This document shows, in pieces, positions 1-5,322 of a DNA stretch of 30,214 nucleotides. A model generated the notes under the pieces. It was not told the origin of the DNA. It saw nothing but the letters and a program-made list of their open reading frames with translations, and searched no databases. Position 1 is the stretch's first letter. Each line of letters starts with the position of its first letter. A program made the translations under genes and the position numbers. The DNA is from JBGFRR01 sp041695045 (GTDB lineage Bacteria; Bacteroidota; Ignavibacteria; UBA10030), in contig JBGFRR010000121.1 in assembly GCA_041695045.1 (NCBI GenBank), positions 1 through 30,214 of the forward strand, in the 5' to 3' direction.

Positions 1-38
1 ATTGACTCAATGAAATACTGTGCGCAGGAAGAAATTCC

Positions 39-107
39 ATGGTCGGCCAAATTCCAAAATCATCCACGAACGTTTTATGTGAGTGGCTGTGATTTTGAGA
101 ATCCCGC
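39..107 (+). repeat. 69-bp direct repeat, copy A (upstream of a kinase leader)
   Basis: This 69-base segment is matched by bases 381-449 with 8 mismatches and no gaps by hand alignment. Both copies begin with an ATG-like GTCGG/ATCGG start and run directly into a hairpin with TCCCGC arms. Each hairpin is followed about 20 bases later by an ATG of a serine/threonine-kinase leader (144 and 485). The repeat is therefore part of a duplicated upstream module, not of the kinase gene itself. No function is evident. Confidence 0.8.
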
Positions 108-122
108 TGTCCTTCAGCGGGA
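102..122. repeat. Hairpin with TCCCGCTG/CAGCGGGA arms
   Basis: An 8-bp perfect stem (102-109 with 115-122) closes a 5-base loop. It is the first of six hairpins in the first 470 bases, five of which share the arm core TCCCGC/GCGGGA. It sits between repeat copy A and the kinase-leader fossil at 144. There is no T tract, so it is not a convincing terminator. Confidence 0.75.
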
Positions 123-169
123 CCTGAATAAGGAGGAGCCACTATGATCGGACAGACTATTTCACACTC

Positions 170-190
170 TCCCGCTAAACAACAGCGGGA
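170..190. repeat. Hairpin inside insert 1 of the kinase fossil
   Basis: TCCCGCT (170-176) pairs with AGCGGGA (184-190) over a 7-base loop. It occupies most of the 38-base insert that replaces the tyrosine codon of the HYK motif in the kinase leader. Confidence 0.75.
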
Positions 191-226
191 CGCTCAAAAG
201 CAGCGCAAGATTCTCGAGAAGTCCCA

Positions 227-245
227 TCCCGAACAAAGTTCGGGA
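227..245. repeat. Hairpin inside insert 2 of the kinase fossil
   Basis: TCCCGAAC (227-234) pairs with GTTCGGGA (238-245) over a 3-base loop. A smaller stem (CGTTC 256-260, GAACG 264-268) follows in the same insert. Confidence 0.75.
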
Positions 246-306
246 CGAGGATGCTCGTTCACAGAACGGAACGGCACTCGGCGAAGGCGGAATGTCCCAA
301 ATTTCC

Positions 307-329
307 TCCCGCAATCTGTTCATGCGGGA
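307..329. repeat. Hairpin in the third insert
   Basis: TCCCGCA (307-313) pairs with TGCGGGA (323-329) over a 9-base loop. It is the first of two hairpins in the stretch that follows the glycine-loop block of the kinase fossil. Confidence 0.7.
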
Positions 330-344
330 TTGGAATTTTCAGGA

Positions 345-370
345 TCCCGCTGAGCGAAGCGAAAGCGGGA
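345..370. repeat. Second hairpin in the third insert
   Basis: TCCCGCT (345-351) pairs with AGCGGGA (364-370). The whole third insert is bracketed by near-identical 11-12 base direct repeats (285-296 and 370-380), which resemble a target duplication or a slippage product. Confidence 0.7.
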
Positions 371-380
371 GGCGGATGTC

Positions 381-449
381 ATGATCGGCCAAATTCCAAA
401 ATCGCCCACGAACGCTTTCTGTGAGTGGAAGCGATTTTGAGAATCCCGC
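381..449 (+). repeat. 69-bp direct repeat, copy B
   Basis: This is the second copy of the segment at 39-107, with 61 of 69 bases identical. It runs into the hairpin at 443-465 and then into the kinase leader that starts at 485. Confidence 0.8.
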
Positions 450-465
450 CGTTGTTTGGCGGGAT
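443..465. repeat. Hairpin with ATCCCGCC/GGCGGGAT arms
   Basis: An 8-bp perfect stem with a 7-base loop follows repeat copy B, as the hairpin at 102-122 follows copy A. The arm core is the same as in the other hairpins of this cluster. Confidence 0.75.
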
Positions 466-484
466 CTGCAGACTACGAACTATC

Positions 485-592
485 ATGATTAACCAAACGA
501 TATCGCATTATAAGATTCTGGAGAAGCTTGGTGAAGGAGGAATGGGTGTGGTGTATAAAGCCCAGGACCTCAAGCTCGACTGCCTCGTGGCT
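485..592 (+). pseudogene. Truncated serine/threonine-kinase 5' end, cut beside the Y1 element
   Basis: From the ATG at 485 the reading frame gives the kinase start (MINQTISHYKILEK, then the glycine loop GEGGMG and VYKAQDLKLD) and nearly matches the copy at 1475 up to the VAL of subdomain II. At about base 592 the match stops before the invariant lysine, and hairpin sequence begins. The frame runs open to 715 only through non-kinase sequence. It is a fragment of about 36 codons with no catalytic residues. Arrival of the neighbouring transposase element is a likely cause, but the exact junction cannot be fixed from one copy. Confidence 0.8.
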
Positions 593-598
593 CTTGTA

Positions 599-613
599 TT
601 CCCCGAAGGGGAA
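599..613. repeat. Small hairpin at the kinase break point
   Basis: TTCCCC (599-604) pairs with GGGGAA (608-613) over GAA. It lies just after the point where similarity to the kinase leader ends. Confidence 0.6.
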
Positions 614-624
614 ACATATTCCAA

Positions 625-668
625 CCGAGGGCACCCGCCAGACCGCTCGGCGGGCTGGTCGCCCTCGG
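625..668. repeat. Nested 44-base stem-loop upstream of the Y1 transposase
   Basis: An outer 8-bp stem (CCGAGGGC 625-632, GCCCTCGG 661-668) encloses an inner 6-bp stem (CCCGCC 634-639, GGCGGG 649-654). The inner arms repeat the core of the hairpin at 443-465. Structures of this kind are typical substrates of Y1 transposases of the REP-associated group. Confidence 0.7.
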
Positions 669-689
669 AAATTCCGATACCAAAAAAGA

Positions 690-1213
690 TCACACACCCT
701 GAAGGGGTGAAATAGTGGGGGGCATATGCCACAATCACTAGCGAAAGTTTTGTTGCACATTGTCTTTTCAACGAAAAACCGTTATGCATTCTTGACCGAC
801 AAGAAGATTCGGGAAGAAATGCACGCGTATCTTGGCGGTACATGCAACGCGTTGGATTGCCCGGTTTTGATCGTGGGTGGTGTCGCTGAGCATGTGCATA
901 TCCTTTGTGCACTTTCACGCAATCTCTCAATCGCGAAGCTTGTCGGTGATCTAAAACGGGAATCCTCCAAGTGGGTGAAAACGAAAGAAAGGATGCTCAC
1001 CAAGTTCGCGTGGCAGAACGGATACGGTGCATTCTCTGTTGGTCAGTCGGAAGTTGAACGCGTGCGGGCGTACATCGCTGGACAGGAGGAGCATCATAGG
1101 AAGAGAACGTTTCAGGATGAATACCGCGCCTTTCTCAAGGAGTATGGTGTGGACTACGATGAACGGTATGTGTGGGATTGATGATATCTCACCCTTTCAG
1201 GGTTCGATAGTGA
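690..1213 (+). mobile_element. IS200/RAYT-like Y1 transposase element (boundaries inferred)
   Basis: A Y1 transposase gene is closely flanked by two small hairpins in the same orientation: 695-709 (CACCC/GGGTG) before it and 1191-1203 (ACCCT/AGGGT) after it. Each is followed within a few bases by ATAGTG (712-717 and 1207-1212). IS200/IS605-type elements are bounded by subterminal hairpins in direct rather than inverted orientation, which fits. Further palindromes lie outside on both sides (599-668, 1227-1274), so the true element may be larger, or these may be separate REP-like units. No target duplication is expected for this family. Confidence 0.5.
726..1181 (+). CDS. Y1 (HUH) transposase, IS200/REP-associated type
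   Basis: The 151-residue protein has the form of a single-domain Y1 transposase (PF01797), which cuts and joins single-stranded DNA at hairpin ends. The HUH metal-binding motif is seen as EHVHIL (H56, H58). The likely catalytic tyrosine is Y116 in the AYIAGQ motif, with Q120 and the usual HH pair at 123-124. The length is normal for the family and the frame is intact, so the enzyme could be active. No TnpB or other partner is adjacent, as expected for IS200 or for RAYT genes. The many hairpins around it and at 7089-7195 are candidate substrates. RAYT versus IS200 membership cannot be settled without a phylogeny. The start is the ATG just after a G-rich run (713-720). Confidence 0.9.
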   Translation: MPQSLAKVLLHIVFSTKNRYAFLTDKKIREEMHAYLGGTCNALDCPVLIVGGVAEHVHILCALSRNLSIAKLVGDLKRESSKWVKTKERMLTKFAWQNGYGAFSVGQSEVERVRAYIAGQEEHHRKRTFQDEYRAFLKEYGVDYDERYVWD

Positions 1214-1226
1214 TCTTTTATTCTGT

Positions 1227-1249
1227 AGGTCGGGACGGTGTCCCGACCT
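1227..1249. repeat. Hairpin AGGTCGGGAC/GTCCCGACCT downstream of the Y1 gene
   Basis: A perfect 10-bp stem closes a 3-base loop. The inner arm GGTCGGG/CCCGACC is shared with the hairpin at 7089-7108. Confidence 0.75.
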
Positions 1250-1257
1250 GGGATATT

Positions 1258-1274
1258 CGACCCCGTTGGGGTCG
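1258..1274. repeat. Hairpin CGACCCC/GGGGTCG
   Basis: A perfect 7-bp stem with a 3-base loop lies 8 bases after the previous hairpin. The pair looks like a two-unit REP doublet. Confidence 0.7.
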
Positions 1275-1378
1275 GCAACGTGCAATGCAGAGAAAAGAGT
1301 TCATGCGTTGCATCTACATCTCCTGGCAGGGTTGGATAACAGCCAAGGTCGACACGTGGAGGAGAAGAGGAAATACGC

Positions 1379-1402
1379 TTGATCGGCCGGACGATTTCAC
1401 AT
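1379..1402 (+). pseudogene. Short fossil of a kinase-leader start
   Basis: These 24 bases match the first 24 bases of the kinase leader at 144 at 19 positions and keep the GATCGG and ATTTCACA cores. The match stops at the same place (the HYK codons) at which insert 1 begins in the copy at 144, and a hairpin follows (1420-1446). It is too short to prove by itself; its position just upstream of an intact leader supports it. Confidence 0.45.
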
Positions 1403-1419
1403 TCTCAGATTCCCGAGTA

Positions 1420-1446
1420 GTAGGTCAAGTTTCTAACTTGACTTAC
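1420..1446. repeat. Hairpin before the kinase leader at 1475
   Basis: GTCAAGT (1424-1430) pairs with ACTTGAC (1436-1442) over 5 bases. The stem extends outward by three more pairs past one G-T mismatch. Confidence 0.65.
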
Positions 1447-1474
1447 GTTTGATTCTTGGTAAAAAGGTCAACGT

Positions 1475-1807
1475 ATGATCGGACATACAATATCCCACTA
1501 TAAGATCCTTGAAAAGTTAGGTGAAGGAGGAATGGGTGTGGTGTATAAAGCCCAAGACCTCAAGCTTGACCGCCTCGTGGCGCTGAAGTTTCTGCCTCAC
1601 CACATCTCAGCCTCAGAACAAGATAAAGCCCGTTTCCTTCAAGAAGCCAAAGCCGCTGCGGCATTGAACCACGCCAACATCTGCACAATCTATGGCATCG
1701 AAGAGCACGATGAGGAACACTTCATCGTGATGGAATATGTGGATGGGGAAACGTTGCGGAAGAAAATATCTGGTCGTTCGGTAAAGTGTTCAGGAATTGC
1801 TCGTTGA
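1475..1807 (+). pseudogene. PknB-type serine/threonine kinase, N-terminal part only (catalytic core deleted)
   Basis: The frame encodes the N lobe of a Hanks-type kinase: glycine loop GEGGMGVVYKA, the lysine of subdomain II in VALKF, the helix-C glutamate in FLQEAK, and the hinge VMEYVDGETL. After about residue 100 it leaves the kinase and stops at 1807. The catalytic loop (HRD), DFG and APE segments are absent. Bases from 1785 encode SVQELLVDIK in another frame, which is how such kinase domains end. An internal deletion of most of the C lobe therefore joined the hinge to the last helix out of frame. The ATG has AAGG 8 bases upstream. It was once the first part of the gene now continuing at 1797. 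No kinase activity is expected from this product. Confidence 0.8.
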
Positions 1808-3041
1808 TATCAAGCAACGCTCGACGACGGTTTTTACCCCCAAGCATGAGAAATCGATTGCCGTACTTCCATTCGGCAACCTCAGCCCCGACCCTGCTGA
1901 CGAATACTTCGCTGACGGACTGACCGATGAGCTCATCACCGACCTCTCGCCGATCTGCACCCTGCACGTGATTGCGCGGGCTTCGATGATGCGCTTCAAG
2001 AGGAGCGGTAAGGATCCTCTGATTGTGGCGCGGGAATTGAATGTTCGATACGTGCTCGACGGCAGTGTCCGGCGTTCCGGCTCTTCGCTCCGGCTCACGG
2101 TTCGCCTCATTGATGCGGCAGCCGATGTGACGATCTGGTCTGATAAGCTGGGAGGTTCCGTCGAGGACGTTTTCGCAATGCAGGAACAGGTGTCGAGGAC
2201 AATCGTCGAGCAACTGCGGCTCAAACTGAGTCCCGAGGAAGGGCGTCGCCTTGCGGAACGCCCGATTGACGACCTGCGCGCATACGAGACGTATCTTCAA
2301 GCCCGGCAATTGATGTGGACGATCGAAGCTTCTGCTCTTGAGCGCGCGCGACAGTTGCTGACTAACGCGCTGGATCTGGTTGGGGAGAACTCGCTCCTGC
2401 TGAGCACGCTTGGCTGGGTTCATCTGTTTTTACTCGAAACCGGACAGGCGGAACTGACACAACAGCTCGAGGCCGCCGACCCCCTTCTTCGTCGACTACT
2501 TGATGTGTACCCATTGACCTTTGTCAACCACGGCTGGGTAGGTTACCTTGAATGGCAGCAGGGGCGGTACTCAATCGCACTCCCCCACTTCCGAAGGGCG
2601 TACGAACTTGAGCCGAATGTCCCAGTGATCGCTTGGAGTTACGCATGTGGACTCGCGAGTGCAGGCATGAAAGAAGAAGCCTGTTCGGTGGTTGACCGTA
2701 TGTCCAACGATCTTCTTGCCACACCGTTCGGGAAACTGGTGATCTTTCTCAAGCATGCCCTGCGAGGCGAAGAGAAAGCTGCCCTGGCCTCCGTGACGCC
2801 CGAGTTCATTGCCTTCGCCAGGACTCAAACATTTGCTTCACGCGATCTTGCGGGTTATTATGGAATGATCGGCCATGTCGATGAGGGCCTCGACTGGCTC
2901 GAAACGGCGATTGACCTCGGCTATATTAATTATCCGTTTCTTGCTTTCCATCATCCGTTTTATAATGCACTTCGAGAACACCCGCGGTTTTCTAAAGTGA
3001 TTGAGCGGATCAAACCACGGTGGGAAGCGTTTGAGGCGTGA
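1797..3041 (+). CDS. TolB-like/TPR output half of a broken serine/threonine kinase
   Basis: This 414-residue frame encodes the C-terminal half found in many kinase-TPR regulators. A TolB-like N-terminal domain (KSIAVLPFGNLS, then DEYFADGLTDELI and LDGSVRRSG, about residues 20-145) is followed by TPR-like helices to the end. The frame is open from 1785, just after a stop at 1782-1784. The first residues (SVQELLVDIK) are the end of the kinase domain, and the linker to the TolB part is only about a dozen residues with no membrane span. The TTG at 1797 is the first usable start and has only a weak ribosome-binding site. It could be made as a free TPR protein or be a dead fragment. Its stop overlaps the region just before another kinase leader at 3044. 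Confidence 0.7.
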   Translation: MLVDIKQRSTTVFTPKHEKSIAVLPFGNLSPDPADEYFADGLTDELITDLSPICTLHVIARASMMRFKRSGKDPLIVARELNVRYVLDGSVRRSGSSLRLTVRLIDAAADVTIWSDKLGGSVEDVFAMQEQVSRTIVEQLRLKLSPEEGRRLAERPIDDLRAYETYLQARQLMWTIEASALERARQLLTNALDLVGENSLLLSTLGWVHLFLLETGQAELTQQLEAADPLLRRLLDVYPLTFVNHGWVGYLEWQQGRYSIALPHFRRAYELEPNVPVIAWSYACGLASAGMKEEACSVVDRMSNDLLATPFGKLVIFLKHALRGEEKAALASVTPEFIAFARTQTFASRDLAGYYGMIGHVDEGLDWLETAIDLGYINYPFLAFHHPFYNALREHPRFSKVIERIKPRWEAFEA

Positions 3042-3043
3042 GG

Positions 3044-3171
3044 ATGATCGGACAGACCATATCCCATTACAGGATTCTTGAAAAATTGGGCGAAGGCGGC
3101 ATGGGTCTCGTTTACAAGGCCAAGACAACAACAAGCTTGATCGGATGATTGACAATTCAATCGTCAAATAA
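3044..3171 (+). pseudogene. Truncated serine/threonine-kinase 5' end with a one-base deletion
   Basis: The ATG at 3044 opens the kinase leader again (MIGQTISHYRILEKLGEGG, then MGLVYKA) and the frame stops at 3146. Restoring one C in the GCC-AAG-AC run brings back the normal KAQD followed by NNKLDR. The frame then continues to a TAA at 3169 through non-kinase residues. The copy is therefore both frameshifted and cut after about 37 kinase codons. It begins 3 bases after the stop of the TPR gene. Its tail overlaps the promoter of the ATPase gene. Confidence 0.75.
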
Positions 3172-3177
3172 TATATT
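3149..3177 (+). promoter_or_regulatory. Strong sigma-70-type promoter for the AAA_14 ATPase, with overlapping palindrome
   Basis: TTGACA (3149-3154) and TATATT (3172-3177) are separated by exactly 17 bases, 28 bases before the ATG at 3205. The -35 box and spacer also form a 19-base imperfect palindrome (TTGAC at 3149, GTCAA ending at 3167, 8 of 9 pairs matching), which could be a repressor site. The same two hexamers and spacing occur before fbp (8940-8968). Confidence 0.65.
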
Positions 3178-3204
3178 AGATGACGACTAATTGGACACCC
3201 GTTT

Positions 3205-4356
3205 ATGGCTCTCGAATTTCGATTCATTTCCCGTCTGTTGGAAATCAACAAGCTTGTCAAGCAAAAGTCCCATTTCGTCTTCGGCCCCCGACAAACAGGC
3301 AAAACTTCCCTCATCAGGGTCGCGCTGAACGATGTCCTGGTCTATGACCTCCTCGATACGCGAACGTACTTGAACCTGAGCCAGAATCCCGGCAGGCTGG
3401 AGGAAGAAATCAAGCCCTCGGATCGCATTGTCGTCATCGACGAGATCCAGCGGCTACCCGACCTCCTGCATGAAGTCCACAGACTGATCGAGAAGAGGAA
3501 CATCCGGTTTTTACTGACAGGCTCCAGCGCGCGCAAACTGCGCCGCGGAGGAGTCAACCTGCTGGGAGGCAGAGCGCGGACAAAATATCTTCACCCGTTC
3601 GTCCGAAGAGAGCTGAAAGAAGAATTCACGCTCGACCGGGCGCTTCGTGCAGGTCTTCTGCCATCGATCTATCTTTCGGATGATCCAGACGCCGACCTGA
3701 AAGCGTACACGGGAACATACCTCCAGCAGGAGGTCGTTGCTGAAGGAGCGATGCGGAACGTACCGGCCTTCAGTCGGTTTCTTCGCGTCGCTGCGTTTTG
3801 CAATGGCACGGTCGTCAATTTTACAAACGTCGCCAATGATGCGCAGGTGCCGCGTACCACCGTCTATGAGTACTTCGAGATCCTGAAGGATACACTCATC
3901 CTGTATGAATTGCCTGCCTGGAAACAGTCGAAGAAACGAAAGCCACTCGTCTCGTCAAAGTATTACTTTTTCGATGTGGGCGTTGTCGCGGCATTGCAAG
4001 GAAGGCGGTTTGTTCCCGGCTCAACTGAGTACGGCGAAGCATTCGAAACGTATCTGGCACACGAACTCCGAGCGTACAGCGACTACGTTGCCGGGGAACC
4101 GATTGCGTTCTGGCGGTCACAATCCGGCTATGAGGTTGACTTTATTCTGGGCGATCATACAGCGATCGAGGTCAAGGCAAAACGCACGGTCAGCCAGCAG
4201 GATGTGAAAGCGTTGACGGCGCTCGCTGAAGAAAAGAAGTTGAAAAACTACCTCTGTGTGTGTCTTGAATCCCGTTCACGCGCTCTAGGAAAGATACAAA
4301 TCCTGCCGTATGATGAGTTCCTCGACGCGCTCTGGGATGGAGAGTATCGGAATTAG
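3205..4356 (+). CDS. AAA_14/DUF4143 family ATPase
   Basis: The 383-residue protein is a member of the common but poorly understood AAA_14 plus DUF4143 family. The Walker A motif GPRQTGKT is at residues 27-34, Walker B IVVIDE ends at D79-E80, and the sensor-like LTGSSARK follows near 107-114. The C-terminal part has E310, D312, E322 and K324 in a pattern (EVDF, IEVKAK) that resembles a PD-(D/E)XK nuclease core. Members are often found in accessory regions and have been linked to toxin-antitoxin or mobile contexts, but no general role is established. It has its own promoter and no co-directional partner within 90 bases. The length is normal and the frame is intact. Confidence 0.9.
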   Translation: MALEFRFISRLLEINKLVKQKSHFVFGPRQTGKTSLIRVALNDVLVYDLLDTRTYLNLSQNPGRLEEEIKPSDRIVVIDEIQRLPDLLHEVHRLIEKRNIRFLLTGSSARKLRRGGVNLLGGRARTKYLHPFVRRELKEEFTLDRALRAGLLPSIYLSDDPDADLKAYTGTYLQQEVVAEGAMRNVPAFSRFLRVAAFCNGTVVNFTNVANDAQVPRTTVYEYFEILKDTLILYELPAWKQSKKRKPLVSSKYYFFDVGVVAALQGRRFVPGSTEYGEAFETYLAHELRAYSDYVAGEPIAFWRSQSGYEVDFILGDHTAIEVKAKRTVSQQDVKALTALAEEKKLKNYLCVCLESRSRALGKIQILPYDEFLDALWDGEYRN

Positions 4357-4449
4357 AAACAACTTACAGAACGCAGAAGGAAAACTCCCGCCGAACTCCT
4401 GTAAGTGGATTCAGCTTTCGAACGGAACGATACCAAAGGAAATCATATA

Positions 4450-4638
4450 ATGGTGAAAATGCTTCCTGAGGAGCTGCAGAAGGAAGTGAAGGACTTTGTC
4501 CAGTTCTTGTTGGATAAATGATCGAAGAAGCGGGGCGTAAAACTTCGACAGGGTTGGGCAGGAGCACTTCGAGATTTCCGCGCGCAGTACACATCACTGG
4601 AACTTCAGAAAAAAGCTCTCGAATGGCGCGGAGACTAA
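4450..4638 (+). pseudogene. DUF2281-type antitoxin with an in-frame TGA
   Basis: The ATG at 4450 gives MVKMLPEELQKEVKDFVQFL followed by LDK, then TGA (4519-4521). The same frame continues without a break to SKKRGVKLRQGWAGALRDFR and on to ALEWRGD, with a TAA at 4636. Both halves match the usual form of DUF2281 antitoxins (LPEELQxEVxDFVxFLL, then WAGAL and a C-terminal ALEWR), which normally precede a PIN-domain toxin. A single codon therefore became a stop, or there is a sequencing error. AAAGGAA lies 9 bases before the ATG. The next start (4642) follows 3 bases after the TAA, as in an intact vapBC pair. Confidence 0.75.
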
Positions 4639-4641
4639 TCC

Positions 4642-4704
4642 ATGTACCTTGTGGACACGAATGTTTGGTTGGAACGCTTGCTCTGCAGAAAAGAGCGTCA
4701 TTCA
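4642..4704 (+). pseudogene. VapC-type PIN toxin, N-terminal stub
   Basis: The first residues MYLVDTNVWLERLL are the standard start of a PIN-domain ribonuclease, including the first catalytic aspartate (DTN). After about 21 codons the sequence becomes the convergent hicA gene on the other strand. The frame stays open to 5088 only as a shadow of hicAB. The remaining acidic residues of the PIN site are missing, so no toxin can be made. The stub directly follows the broken DUF2281 antitoxin. Confidence 0.75.
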
Positions 4705-4947
4705 ATCTACAAACAGGTGAGGGCGAAGCTCGCCTTCCGGAATGTAGCGGCTGGCCTGCCGAAAAATCGCCCGAACTGTTCCGGCATCGAGTTCTTGGTG
4801 CCGGGGAATGGTGAGCGTTTGCTTTTGGCCTGCAGTCGTTACACGGCGGAGTTTTACGTGGGAGCCCCGTTGGGAAAGAAAAGAAAAACCAAACGAGTGG
4901 AAGATGTTGATGAGATCGTCGCCGGAGAGGCGCTTGGGTTTAGGCAT
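4702..4947 (-). CDS. hicA: HicA-type mRNA interferase toxin
   Basis: The 81-residue protein matches the HicA family (a small double-stranded-RNA-binding fold that cleaves mRNA). The key feature is the GSHVKLRR motif with the catalytic histidine H30, preceded by LSQR and followed by the TIPRHQELDAGTVRAIFRQA segment typical of the C-terminal half. The gene overlaps the end of the upstream antitoxin by 8 bases, so the two are translated together. Its own end lies over the vapC stub of the opposite strand. The length is normal and no key residue is missing, so the toxin should be functional and held by HicB. Confidence 0.88.
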   Translation of the reverse strand: MPKPKRLSGDDLINIFHSFGFSFLSQRGSHVKLRRVTTAGQKQTLTIPRHQELDAGTVRAIFRQASRYIPEGELRPHLFVD

Positions 4948-5173
4948 GGGCTGTGTCCAACTCCATGGTCAAAAGGAGCCGGGGATTGGGTGCGAGCCCG
5001 AATTCCGCGGGGTCTTCTCCCTCGAGATGGAGAGCAACAGCCTCCTGAAGGTTGGCAATGGTTTCATCGAGAGTTTTTCCCTGAGTAACCACGCTAATCT
5101 CAAGGCATTCAGCGACATAATAACTTTCGCCTTTTCGAATATAGGCTTTGATGGTGTGTTGGAGTGGCGCCAT
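4940..5173 (-). CDS. hicB: HicB-type antitoxin
   Basis: The 77-residue protein has the degenerate RNase-H-like fold signature of HicB (AYIRKGESYYVAECLEI, then TQGKTLDETIANLQEAVALH). It is a short form without an obvious C-terminal DNA-binding domain. The start at 5173 is chosen because GAGGAA lies 10 bases upstream and MAPLQHTIKAY aligns with family starts; the longer frame to 5272 would read through the promoter. In this order (antitoxin first, 8-base overlap with hicA) it neutralises HicA. A promoter with two palindromes lies directly upstream. Confidence 0.88.
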   Translation of the reverse strand: MAPLQHTIKAYIRKGESYYVAECLEISVVTQGKTLDETIANLQEAVALHLEGEDPAEFGLAPNPRLLLTMELDTAHA

Positions 5174-5189
5174 TGTCGTATTCCTCGAT

Positions 5190-5246
5190 AAGAATTCTTG
5201 CCAAGCCTTGGCTTTGAAGTGTATCAAAAATGTCGTTCTTTTGCAA
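5190..5246 (-). promoter_or_regulatory. hicBA promoter with two palindromic operator candidates
   Basis: On the minus strand TTGCAA (5241-5246) and TACACT (5218-5223) are 17 bases apart. The predicted start of transcription falls in or beside a perfect 13-base palindrome (GCCAAGCCTTGGC, 5200-5212), and a second perfect palindrome (AAGAATTCTT, 5190-5199) adjoins it. This layout fits autoregulation by the HicAB complex, although the short HicB lacks a visible DNA-binding domain. Confidence 0.45.
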
Positions 5247-5322
5247 GACCTATTGTTTCTCTGATAGTTCATTCAGACCCGAGAAGCAAAAGTATCTCAA
5301 AATTATGAGTCGAGGGCTCAAC

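Larger units (their letters stand above)
144..296 (+). pseudogene. Fossil 5' end of a PknB-type serine/threonine kinase, interrupted by palindromic inserts
   Basis: Three blocks match, in order, the start of the kinase leader at 1475: 144-167 (MIGQTISH), 206-221 (KILEK) and 277-294 (LGEGGM, the glycine-rich loop). Between them lie about 38 foreign bases (168-205) and 55 foreign bases (222-276), each containing a perfect hairpin (170-190, 227-245). A third foreign stretch follows 294. The 55-base insert shifts the frame, so the last block is read as arginines. A perfect AGGAGG ribosome-binding site lies 7 bases before the ATG, so the gene was once expressible. The open frame to 353 is an accident of the inserts. 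No catalytic kinase residues are encoded. Confidence 0.8.

Noticed and set aside
102..465. Possible CRISPR array or phage attachment repeats
   Set aside because: Hairpin spacing is irregular, the loops differ, no spacer-like constant lengths occur and there is no cas gene; the units fit scattered palindromic elements better.
1027..1452. 141-codon plus-strand open frame overlapping the end of the transposase gene
   Set aside because: It starts inside the transposase gene in another frame and runs through hairpin repeats; no protein family is visible.
4642..5088. 148-codon open frame that begins like VapC
   Set aside because: Only the first 21 codons resemble a PIN domain; the rest is the antisense shadow of hicA and hicB.
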